Positions 1 through 10,000 are shown, numbered from the stretch's first letter. The stretch: DNA of 64,000 nt from Clavibacter tessellarius (GCF_001618005.1 NZ_LQXA01000053.1:1-64000), one strand, 5' to 3'. Made by a program: numbers and translations. The notes: generated by a model not told the origin, from the letters alone.

Positions 1-1
1 C

Positions 2-592
2 GAGGCCGCGCCCACCACCGCGCCCGCGCCCACGGCGTCCGCCGCCCCGGGGGCCGCCGGCCCGGGCGCCGACCGGATCCCGTGGGGCGCGATCGGCGTC
101 GCGGCCCTCGTCGTGCTCGTGCTCGCGCTCCTCGCGTCCCCCGCGCTGCTCCGCCGCTCCCGCCGCGCCGGCCGCCTCCGCGCCCTCGCGGCAGGGGACG
201 CCCCGGTGGGCACCGCCTGGCACGAGGCGGAGGACCGGGCCGTCGACCTGGGGATCCGGGTGCCCGACACCGAGTCGCCGCGCGAGCTCGGCCGGCGGCT
301 CGCGGGCGACGACCCCGCCCTCCGGGATCCGGTCGCGGTGCTCGTGGGCGCACGCGAGCGCGAGCGGTTCGCCCGGGCCGACGCTCCGGTCGACGCCGCG
401 ACGGGCGCCGCGCTGGCCGATGCGCTCCTCGTGCTCGGCGCGGCACTCGGCGCCCGCGCGGGCAGGGTCGACCGGCTGCTCGCCGTGGTCGCGCCCCGCT
501 CGCTCGTCCGCCGTCGTCCACGCGGGGAGGCCGAGGACGGCGGCGCCCCCGCATCCCGGGCGTCGGACGCTCCTCGTACACTCGGGGGATGA
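2..592 (+). CDS. C-terminal part of a transglutaminase-like (DUF3488/DUF4129-type) membrane protein, 5' end outside window
   Basis: Open from the left edge of the window, so only the last 196 residues are visible. They begin with an Ala/Pro/Thr-rich linker, then a single hydrophobic helix (near IGVAALVVLVLALL), then a cytoplasmic-type domain with the segment GTAWHEAEDRAVDLGI and TESPRELGRRLAG. This arrangement (last membrane helix, then a soluble tail with a TPRE-like motif) is what I know from the C-terminus of bacterial TgpA/DUF3488 transglutaminase-like proteins, but the catalytic part is not in view. The stop overlaps the recG start as ATGA, and the recG promoter box lies inside this coding end. 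It could be another membrane protein with a DUF4129-like tail; the family call is moderate. Confidence 0.55.
   Translation, partial: EAAPTTAPAPTASAAPGAAGPGADRIPWGAIGVAALVVLVLALLASPALLRRSRRAGRLRALAAGDAPVGTAWHEAEDRAVDLGIRVPDTESPRELGRRLAGDDPALRDPVAVLVGARERERFARADAPVDAATGAALADALLVLGAALGARAGRVDRLLAVVAPRSLVRRRPRGEAEDGGAPASRASDAPRTLGG
577..588 (+). promoter_or_regulatory. Leaderless-type promoter of recG (-10 TACACT, 6-base gap)
   Basis: TACACT at 577-582 is followed by six bases and then the recG ATG at 589, so transcription would start on the start codon itself. No Shine-Dalgarno sequence is needed or seen. The box sits inside the end of the upstream gene, giving recG its own transcript. Confidence 0.55.
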
Positions 593-2772
593 CCGGATCC
601 GACGCCGCGCTCGCGGGCGTCGTGGGCGGCCGCACCGCCGGCGTGCTGCAGAAGGCGTTCGGGCTGCGCACGGTCGCCGACCTCCTCGAGCACCTGCCGC
701 GCCGCTACGCCCGCCGCGGCGAGCTCACCGCCTTGGCCGAGCTGCCGGTCGACCAGCAGGCCACCATCGTCGCCGAGGTGCGCGAGGTGCGGGAGCGGCC
801 CATGCGCGCGCGGCGCGGCAGCATCCTCGAGGTGCGCATCACCGACGGCCGCGGCTTCCTCACCCTCACCTTCTTCAACCAGGCGTGGCGCGCCAAGGAC
901 CTGGTGCCCGGCGTCCGCGGGATCTTCGCGGGCAAGGTCAGCGACTACCGCGGCGCGCTCCAGCTCGCCCATCCGGACTACGAGCTGTTCGACGCGCACG
1001 AGGGCCCCGAGCTCTCGGGCGGCGAGCCGGATGCTGCCGCCCGCCGCTGGGCCGAGATGCCCATCCCCATCTACCCGGCCACCGCGTCCATGGCGAGCTG
1101 GCAGGTCGCGAAGTCGGTGGCGCTCGCGCTCGACGCGGTGGACGACCTGGACGACCCGGTCCCGGCCGACGTGCGCGCCGCGCGCGGGCTCCTCCCGCAC
1201 CGCGAGGCGCTCGAGGGCGTGCACCGTCCCGAGAAGGACGTCGACTGGAAGCGCGGCCGCGACGCGCTCCGCTTCCAGGAGGCCTTCGTGCTGCAGACCG
1301 CCCTGCTGCAGCGGCGGCAGGCGGCGCGCGCGCTGCCCGCCACCCCGAGGATCCCGACGCCCGGCGGCCACCTCGACCGCCTCGACGCGCAGCTGCCCTT
1401 CGAGCTCACGGGCGACCAGCGGCTCGTCGGCGAGGAGATCGCGACGGACATGGCGCGCACCTGGCCCATGAACCGGCTCGTGCAGGGCGAGGTCGGCTCC
1501 GGCAAGACGCTCGTCGCGCTCCGGGCGATGCTCGCGGTCGCCGACTCGGGCGGCCAGTCCGCGCTGCTCGCGCCCACCGAGGTGCTCGCGAGCCAGCACC
1601 TCCGCTCGCTCACGGCGTCGCTCGGGCCGGATCTCGCGGCGGAGCTCATGCCCACGCTCCTCACCGGCCAACTGTCCACCGCCGAGCGGAAGCGCGCGCT
1701 CCTGCGCATCGTCAGCGGCCAGGCGCGCATCGTCGTCGGCACCCACGCGCTCCTCGGCGACCGCGTCGAGTTCCTCGACCTCGGCCTCGTCGTGGTCGAC
1801 GAGCAGCACCGCTTCGGCGTCGACCAGCGCGAGGCGCTCCGCCGGAAGGGCGGCACCCCGCCGCACGTGCTCGTGCTCACGGCCACGCCCATCCCGCGCA
1901 CGGTCGCCATGACGGTGTTCGGCGACCTCGACGTCTCGACCATCGCCGAGCTGCCGAGCGGGCGCCAGCCCATCGCGTCCTTCGTCGTGCCGCTGCACGA
2001 GCACCCGGGCTGGATCGAGCGGGTCTGGGAGCGCACGGCCGAGGAGATCCAGGAGGGGCGCCAGGCGTTCGTGGTGTGCCCGGCGATCGACCCGCAGGAT
2101 CCGGACGCGGAGGACGAGGACGCGGCCGAGGGCGCCGATGACGCGCCGACCCGGCCCGCGCTCGCCACGGTCACCGAGGTCGATGCGCTGCTCGCGGCGC
2201 ACCCGCGCCTCGGGTCCGTCCGCCGCGCGGTGCTGCACGGCCGCATGTCGGGGGAGGAGAAGGACCGCGTCATGCGCGCGTTCTCCGCGGGCGAGATCGA
2301 CCTCGTCGTGGCCACCACCGTCATCGAGGTCGGCGTCGACGTGCCCAACGCCTCCACCATGGTCATCCTCGACGCCGACCGCTTCGGCGTCTCCCAGCTG
2401 CACCAGCTGCGCGGCCGGGTCGGTCGCGGCGGCGTGCCCGGCCTCTGCCTCATGGTCACGCACGCGGAGCCCGAGACGGTCGCCCGCGAGCGCGTCGACG
2501 CCGTCGCCGCGACCCTCGACGGCTTCGAGCTGGCGCGCGTCGACCTCGAGCTCCGCCGCGAGGGCAACGTGCTCGGCACGAACCAGTCGGGCGGCCGCTC
2601 GTCGCTCCGGCTGCTGCGGGTCGCGCAGGACGGCGACCTCATCGAGTCCGCGCGCGAGCACGCGCACGACGTGCTCGAGGCGTCGCCCGACCTCGCGGGG
2701 CATCCGGCGCTCGCCCGCGCGCTGGCCCGCCGGCTCGACGACGAGGAGCGCGCCTTCCTCGACAAGAACTGA
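589..2772 (+). CDS. recG: ATP-dependent DNA helicase RecG
   Basis: 727-residue superfamily 2 helicase that remodels stalled replication forks and Holliday junctions. The N-terminal wedge/OB domain is visible (VREVRERPMRARRG to LAHPDYELFD), followed by the Walker A motif VQGEVGSGKTLVAL, the DExH-type box VVVDEQHRFGVDQREAL, TATPIPRT and the C-terminal helicase motifs TTVIEVGVDVPNAS and QLRGRVGRG. A short acidic insert (DPDAEDEDAAEGADD) interrupts the region before helicase motif IV. The ATG at 589 is chosen because it gives the normal N-terminus and has a leaderless promoter box directly upstream; it overlaps the preceding stop by ATGA. coaD follows 26 bases later with its own promoter. Confidence 0.95.
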   Translation: MTGSDAALAGVVGGRTAGVLQKAFGLRTVADLLEHLPRRYARRGELTALAELPVDQQATIVAEVREVRERPMRARRGSILEVRITDGRGFLTLTFFNQAWRAKDLVPGVRGIFAGKVSDYRGALQLAHPDYELFDAHEGPELSGGEPDAAARRWAEMPIPIYPATASMASWQVAKSVALALDAVDDLDDPVPADVRAARGLLPHREALEGVHRPEKDVDWKRGRDALRFQEAFVLQTALLQRRQAARALPATPRIPTPGGHLDRLDAQLPFELTGDQRLVGEEIATDMARTWPMNRLVQGEVGSGKTLVALRAMLAVADSGGQSALLAPTEVLASQHLRSLTASLGPDLAAELMPTLLTGQLSTAERKRALLRIVSGQARIVVGTHALLGDRVEFLDLGLVVVDEQHRFGVDQREALRRKGGTPPHVLVLTATPIPRTVAMTVFGDLDVSTIAELPSGRQPIASFVVPLHEHPGWIERVWERTAEEIQEGRQAFVVCPAIDPQDPDAEDEDAAEGADDAPTRPALATVTEVDALLAAHPRLGSVRRAVLHGRMSGEEKDRVMRAFSAGEIDLVVATTVIEVGVDVPNASTMVILDADRFGVSQLHQLRGRVGRGGVPGLCLMVTHAEPETVARERVDAVAATLDGFELARVDLELRREGNVLGTNQSGGRSSLRLLRVAQDGDLIESAREHAHDVLEASPDLAGHPALARALARRLDDEERAFLDKN

Positions 2773-2786
2773 CCCCGCCCCGGCCC

Positions 2787-2798
2787 TAGGCTGGCGGG
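2787..2798 (+). promoter_or_regulatory. Leaderless-type promoter of coaD (-10 TAGGCT, 6-base gap)
   Basis: TAGGCT at 2787-2792, six bases, then ATG at 2799. It lies in the 26-base gap after recG; no ribosome binding site precedes the start codon. Confidence 0.6.
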
Positions 2799-3290
2799 AT
2801 GCAGCGGATCGCCGTCGTCCCCGGATCGTTCGACCCCGTCACGCTCGGCCACCTCGACGTGATCCGCCGCGCCGCCGGCCTCTACGACGAGCTCGTCGTC
2901 CTGGTCGTGCACAACCCCGGCAAGACCCCGATGCTGCCGCTCGCGGAGCGCGTGCAGCTCATCGAGCGCGTGATCCGCGACGCCGGCCTGCCCGCGACCG
3001 TCCGCGTCGACTCCTGGGGCGCGGGCCTCCTCGTCGACTACTGCCGGCAGGTCGGGGCGACCGTGCTCGTGAAGGGCGTCCGCTCGCAGCTCGACGTGAC
3101 CTACGAGACGCCCATGGCGCTCGTCAACCGCGACCTGGCGGGCGTCGAGACCGTGCTGCTGCTGCCGGATCCGGGGCACGCGCACGTCTCCAGCTCGCTC
3201 GTGCGGCAGGTGGAGGCGCTCGGCGGCGACGTGTCGCCCTACGTCCCCGCCGCCGTCGCCGAGGCCCTCGCCGTCCGACGGGATGGCTGA
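2799..3290 (+). CDS. coaD: Pantetheine-phosphate adenylyltransferase CoaD
   Basis: 163 residues, the family's usual length. It transfers AMP from ATP to 4'-phosphopantetheine, the penultimate step of coenzyme A synthesis, in the cytoplasm. The nucleotidyltransferase signature is clear: [17 protein letters not shown] carries the T/HxGH motif (TLGH), and the C-terminal SSSLVRQV corresponds to the second nucleotide-binding ISSTxVR motif. The substrate-binding segment [12 protein letters not shown] is also typical. In many actinobacteria a 16S rRNA methyltransferase gene (rsmD) lies between recG and coaD; here it is absent from that position. Confidence 0.95.
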   Translation: MQRIAVVPGSFDPVTLGHLDVIRRAAGLYDELVVLVVHNPGKTPMLPLAERVQLIERVIRDAGLPATVRVDSWGAGLLVDYCRQVGATVLVKGVRSQLDVTYETPMALVNRDLAGVETVLLLPDPGHAHVSSSLVRQVEALGGDVSPYVPAAVAEALAVRRDG

Positions 3291-3297
3291 CGCCCCG

Positions 3298-3309
3298 TAG
3301 GATCTACGG
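3298..3309 (+). promoter_or_regulatory. Leaderless-type promoter of the DUF177-rpmF unit (-10 TAGGAT, 6-base gap)
   Basis: TAGGAT at 3298-3303 is followed by six bases and the GTG at 3310. This supports GTG as the first transcribed and translated codon. Confidence 0.55.
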
Positions 3310-3882
3310 GTGTCCCGGTTCCAGAAGACCCCATTCACGGTCAACGTCCACGACATCGTGCACCGCCCCGGTGAGATGCGCGAGCTCGAGCTGACCATCA
3401 CCCTGCCGGAGCGCATGGGCGAGGGCCTCATCGCCGTCCCCGCGGGCCGCGAGATGCAGGTGAGCGTCCGGCTCGAGTCACTCCATGACGGGATCCTGGT
3501 CACCGGAGAGGTCGACACGGTGGCCGACGGGCAGTCCGCGCGCACCCTCGCCGACATGCAGGAGCGTGTCCAGGTCGATTTCGCGGAGATGTTCGCGTAT
3601 GGTCTTGATGAAGCTTTCGACTACCAGGTCCAGGACGAGCACGTGGACCTGGAGCCGGTCATCCGGGATGCGGTGGTCCTTTCACTGCCGTTCCAGCCCG
3701 AAGTGCCGGGCGAGGACCTCGATCTCGATCTGGGTCCCGGCATCAGCCTGGTCCTGGCGGACTCCGACCCGGAGCCCGTGATCGATCAGCGCTGGGCGGC
3801 CCTGTCCGGCTTCCGAGCTTCCGAAGACAGCGGTGCGGCGCGTGAAGACGCCGACACCGAAACGCAGAGAGATGAGAGTTAG
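3310..3882 (+). CDS. YceD/DUF177 family protein
   Basis: 190-residue protein of the YceD/DUF177 family, which is commonly encoded immediately before rpmF and is linked to ribosome or rRNA metabolism in bacteria and chloroplasts; the molecular function is not settled. Visible family features are the N-terminal strand-rich segment [15 protein letters not shown], the central [18 protein letters not shown] and the Asp/Glu-rich end of the domain ([13 protein letters not shown]). The position that carries a Cys-x-Arg-Cys pair in many homologues reads Ser-Ala-Arg-Thr here, so no zinc-type cysteines remain; the protein contains no cysteine at all. The stop is two bases before the rpmF ATG, so the two are surely co-transcribed and probably translationally coupled. 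Confidence 0.85.
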   Translation: MSRFQKTPFTVNVHDIVHRPGEMRELELTITLPERMGEGLIAVPAGREMQVSVRLESLHDGILVTGEVDTVADGQSARTLADMQERVQVDFAEMFAYGLDEAFDYQVQDEHVDLEPVIRDAVVLSLPFQPEVPGEDLDLDLGPGISLVLADSDPEPVIDQRWAALSGFRASEDSGAAREDADTETQRDES

Positions 3883-3884
3883 CC

Positions 3885-4088
3885 ATGGCTGTTCCCAAGA
3901 GAAAGATGTCCCGATCCAACACGCGTGCGCGTCGCTCGCAGTGGAAGGCCGAGGCTCCCACGCTCGTCAAGACCATCGAGAACGGCAAGGTCGTCTACTC
4001 CATGCCCCACCGCGCGCGCGTGGTCGAGGACGCCGCCGGCACGCCCCTGTACATGGAGTACAAGGGCCGCAAGGTCGCCGACGTCTAG
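3885..4088 (+). CDS. rpmF: 50S ribosomal protein L32 (cysteine-free form)
   Basis: 67 residues starting [17 protein letters not shown], the conserved L32 N-terminus. The C-terminal half, which in zinc-binding L32 carries two Cys pairs, has none here ([20 protein letters not shown]), so this is the zinc-independent form. A ribosome binding site (gagag) precedes the ATG inside the end of the DUF177 gene. rnc follows after 25 bases, as in many actinobacteria. Confidence 0.97.
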   Translation: MAVPKRKMSRSNTRARRSQWKAEAPTLVKTIENGKVVYSMPHRARVVEDAAGTPLYMEYKGRKVADV

Positions 4089-4113
4089 TCGCCGCCCGCA
4101 CGGTACGTCGGAC

Positions 4114-4830
4114 ATGACCGACACCCCGGGATCCCACGTCCACGGCGACCGCGACGCGCTCCGGCGCCTCCTCGCCGTGGACGTGAGCCCCGAGCTCCTC
4201 GAGCTCGCGCTCACCCACCGCTCGTACGCGTACGAGCACGGCGGCATCCCGCACAACGAGCGCCTCGAGTTCCTCGGCGACTCCATCCTCGGGCAGGCCG
4301 TCACGGTCATGCTCTACCTCGAGAACCCCGACCTCGACGAGGGCGAGCTCGCCAAGCGGCGCGCCAGCCTCGTCTCGAGCGTCGCCCTCGCGGAGGTCGC
4401 CACGCGCATCGGTCTCGGCGAGCACCTGCTGCTCGGCCGCGGTGAGGAGCTCACGGGCGGTCGCTCCAAGTCGTCGATCCTCGCCGACACGGTCGAGGCC
4501 ATCATCGGCGCCGCGTACCTCGACGCCGGGGGGGAGGCCGCGACCGGCCTCGTGCTGCGCCTCATCGCGCCGCTCCTCGAGGACCCGGCGCGCTTCGGCG
4601 CCGCCATGGATCCGAAGACCGCGCTCCAGGAGAGCGCCGCACGCCAGGGCCTGCCTGCCCCCGTCTACGACGTGAGCGACAGCGGTCCCGACCACAGCAA
4701 GCGCTTCCACGCCGTCGTCACGGTGGGCTCGGCCGTCCGCACCACGGGCGAGGGATCCAGCAAGAAGCAGGCCGAGATGACGGCCGCGCTCGAGGCGTGG
4801 ACGCGCCTCGAGGCGCGCACCACGGCCTGA
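4114..4830 (+). CDS. rnc: Ribonuclease III
   Basis: 238 residues. Cleaves double-stranded RNA in rRNA precursor processing and mRNA turnover. The catalytic domain has the signature NERLEFLGDSILGQAV with the metal-binding Glu and Asp, and the second acidic site in DTVEAIIGAAYLDAGG. A C-terminal double-stranded RNA-binding domain begins at DPKTALQESAARQG and contains the KR/KK face (HSKRFHAVV, SSKKQAEM). ATG at 4114 gives a normal-length protein; no strong ribosome binding site is visible. mutM begins six bases after the stop. Confidence 0.95.
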   Translation: MTDTPGSHVHGDRDALRRLLAVDVSPELLELALTHRSYAYEHGGIPHNERLEFLGDSILGQAVTVMLYLENPDLDEGELAKRRASLVSSVALAEVATRIGLGEHLLLGRGEELTGGRSKSSILADTVEAIIGAAYLDAGGEAATGLVLRLIAPLLEDPARFGAAMDPKTALQESAARQGLPAPVYDVSDSGPDHSKRFHAVVTVGSAVRTTGEGSSKKQAEMTAALEAWTRLEARTTA

Positions 4831-4836
4831 CCCGCG

Positions 4837-5772
4837 GTGCCCGAGCTCCCCGAGGTCGAGGTCGTCCGCGCTGGCCTCGAGCCCGCCGTGACCGGCGCGC
4901 GCATCACCGGCGTCGAGATCCTCGACGCCCGCTCGCTCAAGCGGCACGACCCGCTCGAGGGCGCGTTCGTCGACCTGCTGGTGGGTCGTGTGATCACATC
5001 CGCCGTCCGCCGCGGCAAGTTCCTCTGGCTGCCGCTCGAGCCCGACGCCGCACGCGACGCGACCGGGCCCCGCGCGCTTGTCACGCATCTCGGCATGAGC
5101 GGGCAGGTGCTGCTCCGCGAGCCCGGCTCCGACCCCGACGGCCTGCTGCGGATCCGCCTGGGCATCGAGCACCCCGTGCACGGCGAGCTCGTGGTCGCGT
5201 TCGTGGACCAGCGGATCTTCGGCTCCATGGCGGTCGACCGCCTCGTCCCCACGCCCGACGGGCACGCCGGCGGCCGCGGATCCGCCCTCGCCGTCGTGCC
5301 GACGCAGGTGGCCCACATCGCGCGTGATCCCCTCGACCCGGCGTTCGACGACGAGCTGCTGCTCGACCGCCTCGCCCGGCGGCGCACGGGCATCAAGCGC
5401 GCGCTGCTCGACCAGACGCTCGTGAGCGGCATCGGCAACATCTACGCGGACGAGGCTCTCTGGGCCGCGCGGATCCACTACGCGCACCCCACGGATCAGC
5501 TCGGCCGCGGCCGCGCGCTGAAGCTGCTCGCGGAGGTGCGGCACGTGCTCGCCCGGGCGCTGGCCGAGGGCGGCACGAGCTTCGACGCGCAGTACGTCAA
5601 CGTGAACGGCGCCTCGGGCTACTTCTCGCACTCCCTCAACGCCTACGGACAGCAGGGCAAGCCGTGCCCGCGCTGCGGCACGCCGATCGTGCGCGAGGCG
5701 TTCATGAACCGCGGCTCGCACCTGTGCCCGCACTGCCAGGTGCTGCCGGATCCGGGCGCGGCCGCCGCCTGA
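4837..5772 (+). CDS. mutM: Formamidopyrimidine-DNA glycosylase (Fpg/MutM)
   Basis: 311 residues, slightly longer than the usual 270-290. Base-excision repair enzyme removing oxidised purines such as 8-oxoguanine and cutting the abasic site. The GTG start yields the N-terminus PELPEVEVVRAGLEP after methionine removal, which places the catalytic Pro2 and Glu3 correctly; this decides the start. THLGMSGQVLL contains the helix-two-turn-helix approach and the C-terminal zinc finger is complete (CPRCG ... CPHCQ). Starts six bases after rnc; the next gene is convergent, with only 12 bases between the stops. Confidence 0.95.
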   Translation: MPELPEVEVVRAGLEPAVTGARITGVEILDARSLKRHDPLEGAFVDLLVGRVITSAVRRGKFLWLPLEPDAARDATGPRALVTHLGMSGQVLLREPGSDPDGLLRIRLGIEHPVHGELVVAFVDQRIFGSMAVDRLVPTPDGHAGGRGSALAVVPTQVAHIARDPLDPAFDDELLLDRLARRRTGIKRALLDQTLVSGIGNIYADEALWAARIHYAHPTDQLGRGRALKLLAEVRHVLARALAEGGTSFDAQYVNVNGASGYFSHSLNAYGQQGKPCPRCGTPIVREAFMNRGSHLCPHCQVLPDPGAAAA

Positions 5773-5784
5773 TCCGCCGCCCGG

Positions 5785-6903
5785 TCAGCACGCTGCGTCG
5801 ACCTCCCGCAACCAGCTCCCGCTCGTGCCCACGTGACGGAAGCCGAGCGCCTCGTTCACTGCGAGCATCGGCCGGTTCTCGTCGGCGTTCCAGGTGACGA
5901 CGCGGTCCGCGCTCGGGGCCTCGCGCGCGAGGAGCCGCAGGTTCTCGGCCTTGAGGAGCATCCCGAGGCGGTGACCCCGGTGCTCGGCGAGCACGAGGGT
6001 GTCCTGCTGGTAGGTGTACTCGTGGCCGTCGGATCGCCGACCGCTGGGGGAGACGGCGATCTCCGTGAAGCCCACGAGCCGACCCGTCGCCACGTGCAGG
6101 GCCGCCGTGGTGAGGCCCGTGCGGCCCGCGGACGCACGGCGCGCCTCGGCCTCGCGGAGCCGCGCGGCATCCCACGGGTCCTCCTCCTGCGGGAGGTCGC
6201 CCGCCGGGGTGTCCGTCGACATGCGCGTGTGCAGCACGGCGAGGTCGTCGAGCAGGTGCTCCGGGGTCCCATCCACCCACGACACCACGCGGTAGGCGTC
6301 CCCGGCGGCGCGGCGGGCGTCCGCGAGGTGGGCGGCGAGCTTCGGCGCCGCGGCCGTCGTGTCGAGCGAGCTGGTGCGGGCCGTCTGGCCGAGCCGATAC
6401 CCGGCGGCCACGACGAAGCGCGCCGCGGGGTCGTCGGCGCCGATCGCCCCGATGCCCGTGGGTGAGGGGATGGGACTCCCGTTCGGCTCGGCCCGGTGCA
6501 TCGTGAAGCCCATGAGGGTGCGGCAGCCCTCGTCGCGCGCGATCCGCTCCACGCGCTCGCGGAGCGCCCGGCCGACGCCGCGACCGCGGTGCTCGGGCAG
6601 CACGGACACGGCGACGTCCGAGGTGGTCGGGTCGTTGAGCCAGGTGGTCAGGAGGCCGCGGCCGACGATCCGCCCGTCCACCCGCGCGGCGAACAGGCGC
6701 TTCCGCACGTGCGCGACGTCGGCGTAGTCGGCGATCAGCTCCTGCGGCAGCCAGACGAACGCGTCGTGTCCGAGGTCGTGCGACTGCGCGCGGTTGACGA
6801 CGTCGGTGAGGGCGACGAAGTCGTCCCAGCCCGCGGCACCGGGCGCGCTCGACGGGCGGATCTCCTCCACGTCGAAGGCGGGGTCGTCGTCGGCGTGCGG
6901 CAT
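5785..6903 (-). CDS. Tandem GNAT-domain N-acetyltransferase
   Basis: 372 residues with two GCN5-related acetyltransferase folds. The acetyl-CoA binding motif appears twice: PEHRGRGVGRALRERV near residue 105 and AEHRGHRLGMLLKAENLR near residue 310. The second copy is degenerate in its glycine pattern, so one site may be the active one. Similar double-GNAT proteins occur in actinobacteria, including the mycothiol synthase MshD, but this one lacks enough recognisable MshD residues for me to assign that role. A ribosome binding site (gaggga) precedes the ATG. It is a single-gene unit on the minus strand between mutM and smc. Substrate unknown. Confidence 0.75.
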   Translation of the reverse strand: MPHADDDPAFDVEEIRPSSAPGAAGWDDFVALTDVVNRAQSHDLGHDAFVWLPQELIADYADVAHVRKRLFAARVDGRIVGRGLLTTWLNDPTTSDVAVSVLPEHRGRGVGRALRERVERIARDEGCRTLMGFTMHRAEPNGSPIPSPTGIGAIGADDPAARFVVAAGYRLGQTARTSSLDTTAAAPKLAAHLADARRAAGDAYRVVSWVDGTPEHLLDDLAVLHTRMSTDTPAGDLPQEEDPWDAARLREAEARRASAGRTGLTTAALHVATGRLVGFTEIAVSPSGRRSDGHEYTYQQDTLVLAEHRGHRLGMLLKAENLRLLAREAPSADRVVTWNADENRPMLAVNEALGFRHVGTSGSWLREVDAAC

Positions 6904-7018
6904 GGTCGGCTCCCTCGTCGGCGCGCGCGACCGTCGGCGGCCGGCGCCCCACCACGGTAGCGGCGGCGCGACGGGCCGGGCCCCGCGCGCGGCTCCCGGC
7001 CGGACGCCTCCCGTCCGG

Positions 7019-7057
7019 TACCGTGATCCAGACCATCACGCGAGGAGGGCGACGGGC
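7019..7057 (+). promoter_or_regulatory. Putative smc promoter and ribosome binding site
   Basis: TACCGT at 7019-7024 could be the -10 box; it is followed by a leader of about 30 bases containing cgaggaggg (7041-7049), a strong ribosome binding site nine bases before the GTG at 7058. Unlike many neighbours, smc therefore appears to have a leadered mRNA. Confidence 0.4.
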
Positions 7058-10000
7058 GTGCACCTGAAGAGCCTGACCCTCAAGGGGTTCAAGTCGTTCG
7101 CGCAGCCGACCACGTTCCAGTTCGAGACCGGGGTGACCTGCGTCGTCGGCCCGAACGGATCCGGCAAGTCGAACGTCGTCGACGCCCTCGCCTGGGTGAT
7201 GGGGGAGCAGGGCGCCAAGACCCTCCGCGGCGGCAAGATGGAGGACGTCATCTTCGCAGGCACGTCCACGCGCGGGCCGCTCGGTCGCGCGGAGGTCACG
7301 CTCACGATCGACAACGCCGACGGCGCGCTCCCCATCGACTACACCGAGGTCGCGATCCGCCGCACGCTCTTCCGCAACGGCGGCAGCGAGTACGCGATCA
7401 ACGGCACGTCCTGCCGCCTGCTCGACGTGCAGGAGCTGCTGAGCGACTCCGGGCTCGGCCGGGAGATGCACGTCATCGTCGGCCAGGGCCGGCTCGACAA
7501 CGTCCTGCGCGCGACCCCCGAGGAGCGGCGCGGCTTCATCGAGGAGGCCGCGGGGATCCTCAAGCACCGCCGCCGCAAGGAGCGCACCCTCCGCAAGCTC
7601 GAGGGCATGCAGGCGAACCTCACGCGGCTGAACGACCTGGCGGGGGAGATCCGCCGCCAGCTGAAGCCCCTCGGGCGGCAGGCGGAGGTCGCACGGCAGG
7701 CGCAGACCGTCGCCGCGGTCGTGCGCGACGCGCGCGCCCGGCTCGTGGCCGACGAGGTCGTGGGCCTCCGCCGCGCGCTCGCCGAGCACACCCGCACGGA
7801 GGAGGAGCGCACGACCGAGCGCATGGTGCTGCAGGAGAAGCTCGACCGGGCGGTGCTGCGGTCCGAGCGCATCGTCGAGGAGCAGGAGGGCGACGAGGTC
7901 GACGGCGCCCGCCGCACGGCCTTCGCGCTGGAGCAGGTGCAGGAGCGCCTGCGGAACCTGCTCTCCCTCGCGCAGCAGCGGCTCGCGCTCCTCGGATCCG
8001 CCGACGACGCCCCCGAGGCCGCGACCGGCACCACGCCCGCGCAGGTGCAGGAGTCCCGCGACGAGGCCGAGCGGCTGGTCGCGCTCATCGCCGAGGCGGA
8101 GGCGGGCTGGGCGTCCGCGCGCCAGGCGACCGCCGCGTCGCGTCAGGCGCTCGACGCGCTCGACGAGGAGATCCAGGCGCAGAGCGCGCTCGTCTCCCGG
8201 CACGACCTCGAGATCGCCGGGCTCACGGGACGCGCCGAGACGGCCGGCTCCCGGCTCGCGGCCGTGCGCGGCGAGGTGCTCCGGCAGCAGAACGCGCTCG
8301 ACGCGGCGCGCGCACGGCTGGCCGCCGCGGAGGCGGAGCGGGAGCGCGGCGAGGCGGAGGGCGAGGCCGACGAGCAGGGCGGATCCGAGCTCACGCGCGC
8401 CTACGAGGACGCGCAGGCCGACGTGGCCACCGAGGAGTCGGCCATCGAGGCCGTGCGCGAGGAGCTGCACGCGAGGGAGCGCGAGCGCGATGCGCTGGCC
8501 GCGCGCGAGCAGGCCCTCGCGAGCGCGCTCGACCAGCGCGACGGATCCAGCGACCTCGTGGCCGCGGGGCTCCCCGGCGTGCGGGGCCTCCTCGCGGAGC
8601 ACGTGCACGTGCAGCCCGGATTCGAGGCGGCGGTCGCCGCGGCACTCGGCACGCTCGCGGACGCGGTGCTCGCCGAGACGCATGAGGACGCCGTCGCCGC
8701 CCTCCGGCGCGCGGTCGACGACGACCTCGGCCGCGTCGAGGTCGTCGTCGCGGGATCCGGCGGGACGGCCGACGCCCCGGACGCCCGACACCCCGCCGCG
8801 GACGGCCCGGTCCCCGCGGCGTCCGTGGTCGACGCGCCCGACGGCGTGCGGCGGATCCTCGCCGACGTCGTCTTCGTCGACGACCTGGCGCAGGCCGTCG
8901 CCCTCCTCGCCCGCCCCGATGCACCGACCACCGTCATGACGCGCGCGGGCGAGGTCGTCTCCGCTCACGTGCTGCGCGGCGGATCCGGCGCCACGCGCTC
9001 CAAGCTCGAGCTCGTCGCCGCGCGGGAGGCCGCCGCGTCGACGCTCACGGGCGTCCGTGCCCGCATCGACGACCTCCAGGTGGACCTCGCGGCCGGCAGG
9101 GAGCGCCTCCGCGCCGCCCGGGAGCGCGCGGCCACGGCGCTCGGCGGCCTCCGCGAGGCCGACGCGCGCCTCGCCGCCCACGCCGAGCGCCTCAGCAGGT
9201 CGCGGGCCCAGGCCGAGTCCGCGGCCGCCGAGCTCGCGCGCGTGCAGCGCGGCCTCGACCTCGCCAGCGCGTCCGTGGAGGAGGCCGTCGCCGCGTCCGA
9301 CGCCGCCCGCCGGGCGCTCGACGAGGCCCGGTCCCGCCCGCGGCCCGTCCTCGACGCGAGCGGCCGCGACGGGCTCGTCGCCGAGTGGGAGGCCGCGCGC
9401 GAGGCCGAGATCGAGGCGCGCCTGCAGGTCGAGACCGCCCGTGAGCGGGTGCGGGCGGAGCAGGAGCGCACGGTCGCGCTCGAGCGCCGGCTCGCCGCCG
9501 AGCGTGCCGCCGCCGAGGAGGCCGCGCGCCGTCAAGTGATCCGGCGCCGCCAGATCGCCCGGGCTGCCTCCGTCGCCGACGCGCTGCCCGCGGTCGTGCG
9601 GGCCGCCGACCGCAGCACCGCCGAGGCTCGGCTCGTCCTCGCCCGCGCCGAGGAGTCGCGGGCGGGCCGCAACGCCGAGCTGGCCGCCCTCCGCCGCGAG
9701 GAGGCCGAGCTGCGGGAGCGCCTGCACGGGATCACCGAGGACGTGCACGGCCTCGAGCTGCAGATCTACGAGAAGCGCCTGCAGGTCTCCCAGCTGCTGG
9801 AGCGCGCCGCGAGCGAGCTCGGCCTGGGGGAGGAGGTGCTCGTCGCCGAGTACGGGCCGGACGTGCCCGTGCCCGAGGAGGCGCCGCTCCCGCCGCGCCA
9901 GCGGCCCCGCCCGGCGGCCCCGTCCGCCGAGCCCGGTGCTGACCCGGGTGCCGGTGCCGGTGCCGGTGCCGATGCCGTCCCCGGCGACGCGCCCGCGGCC

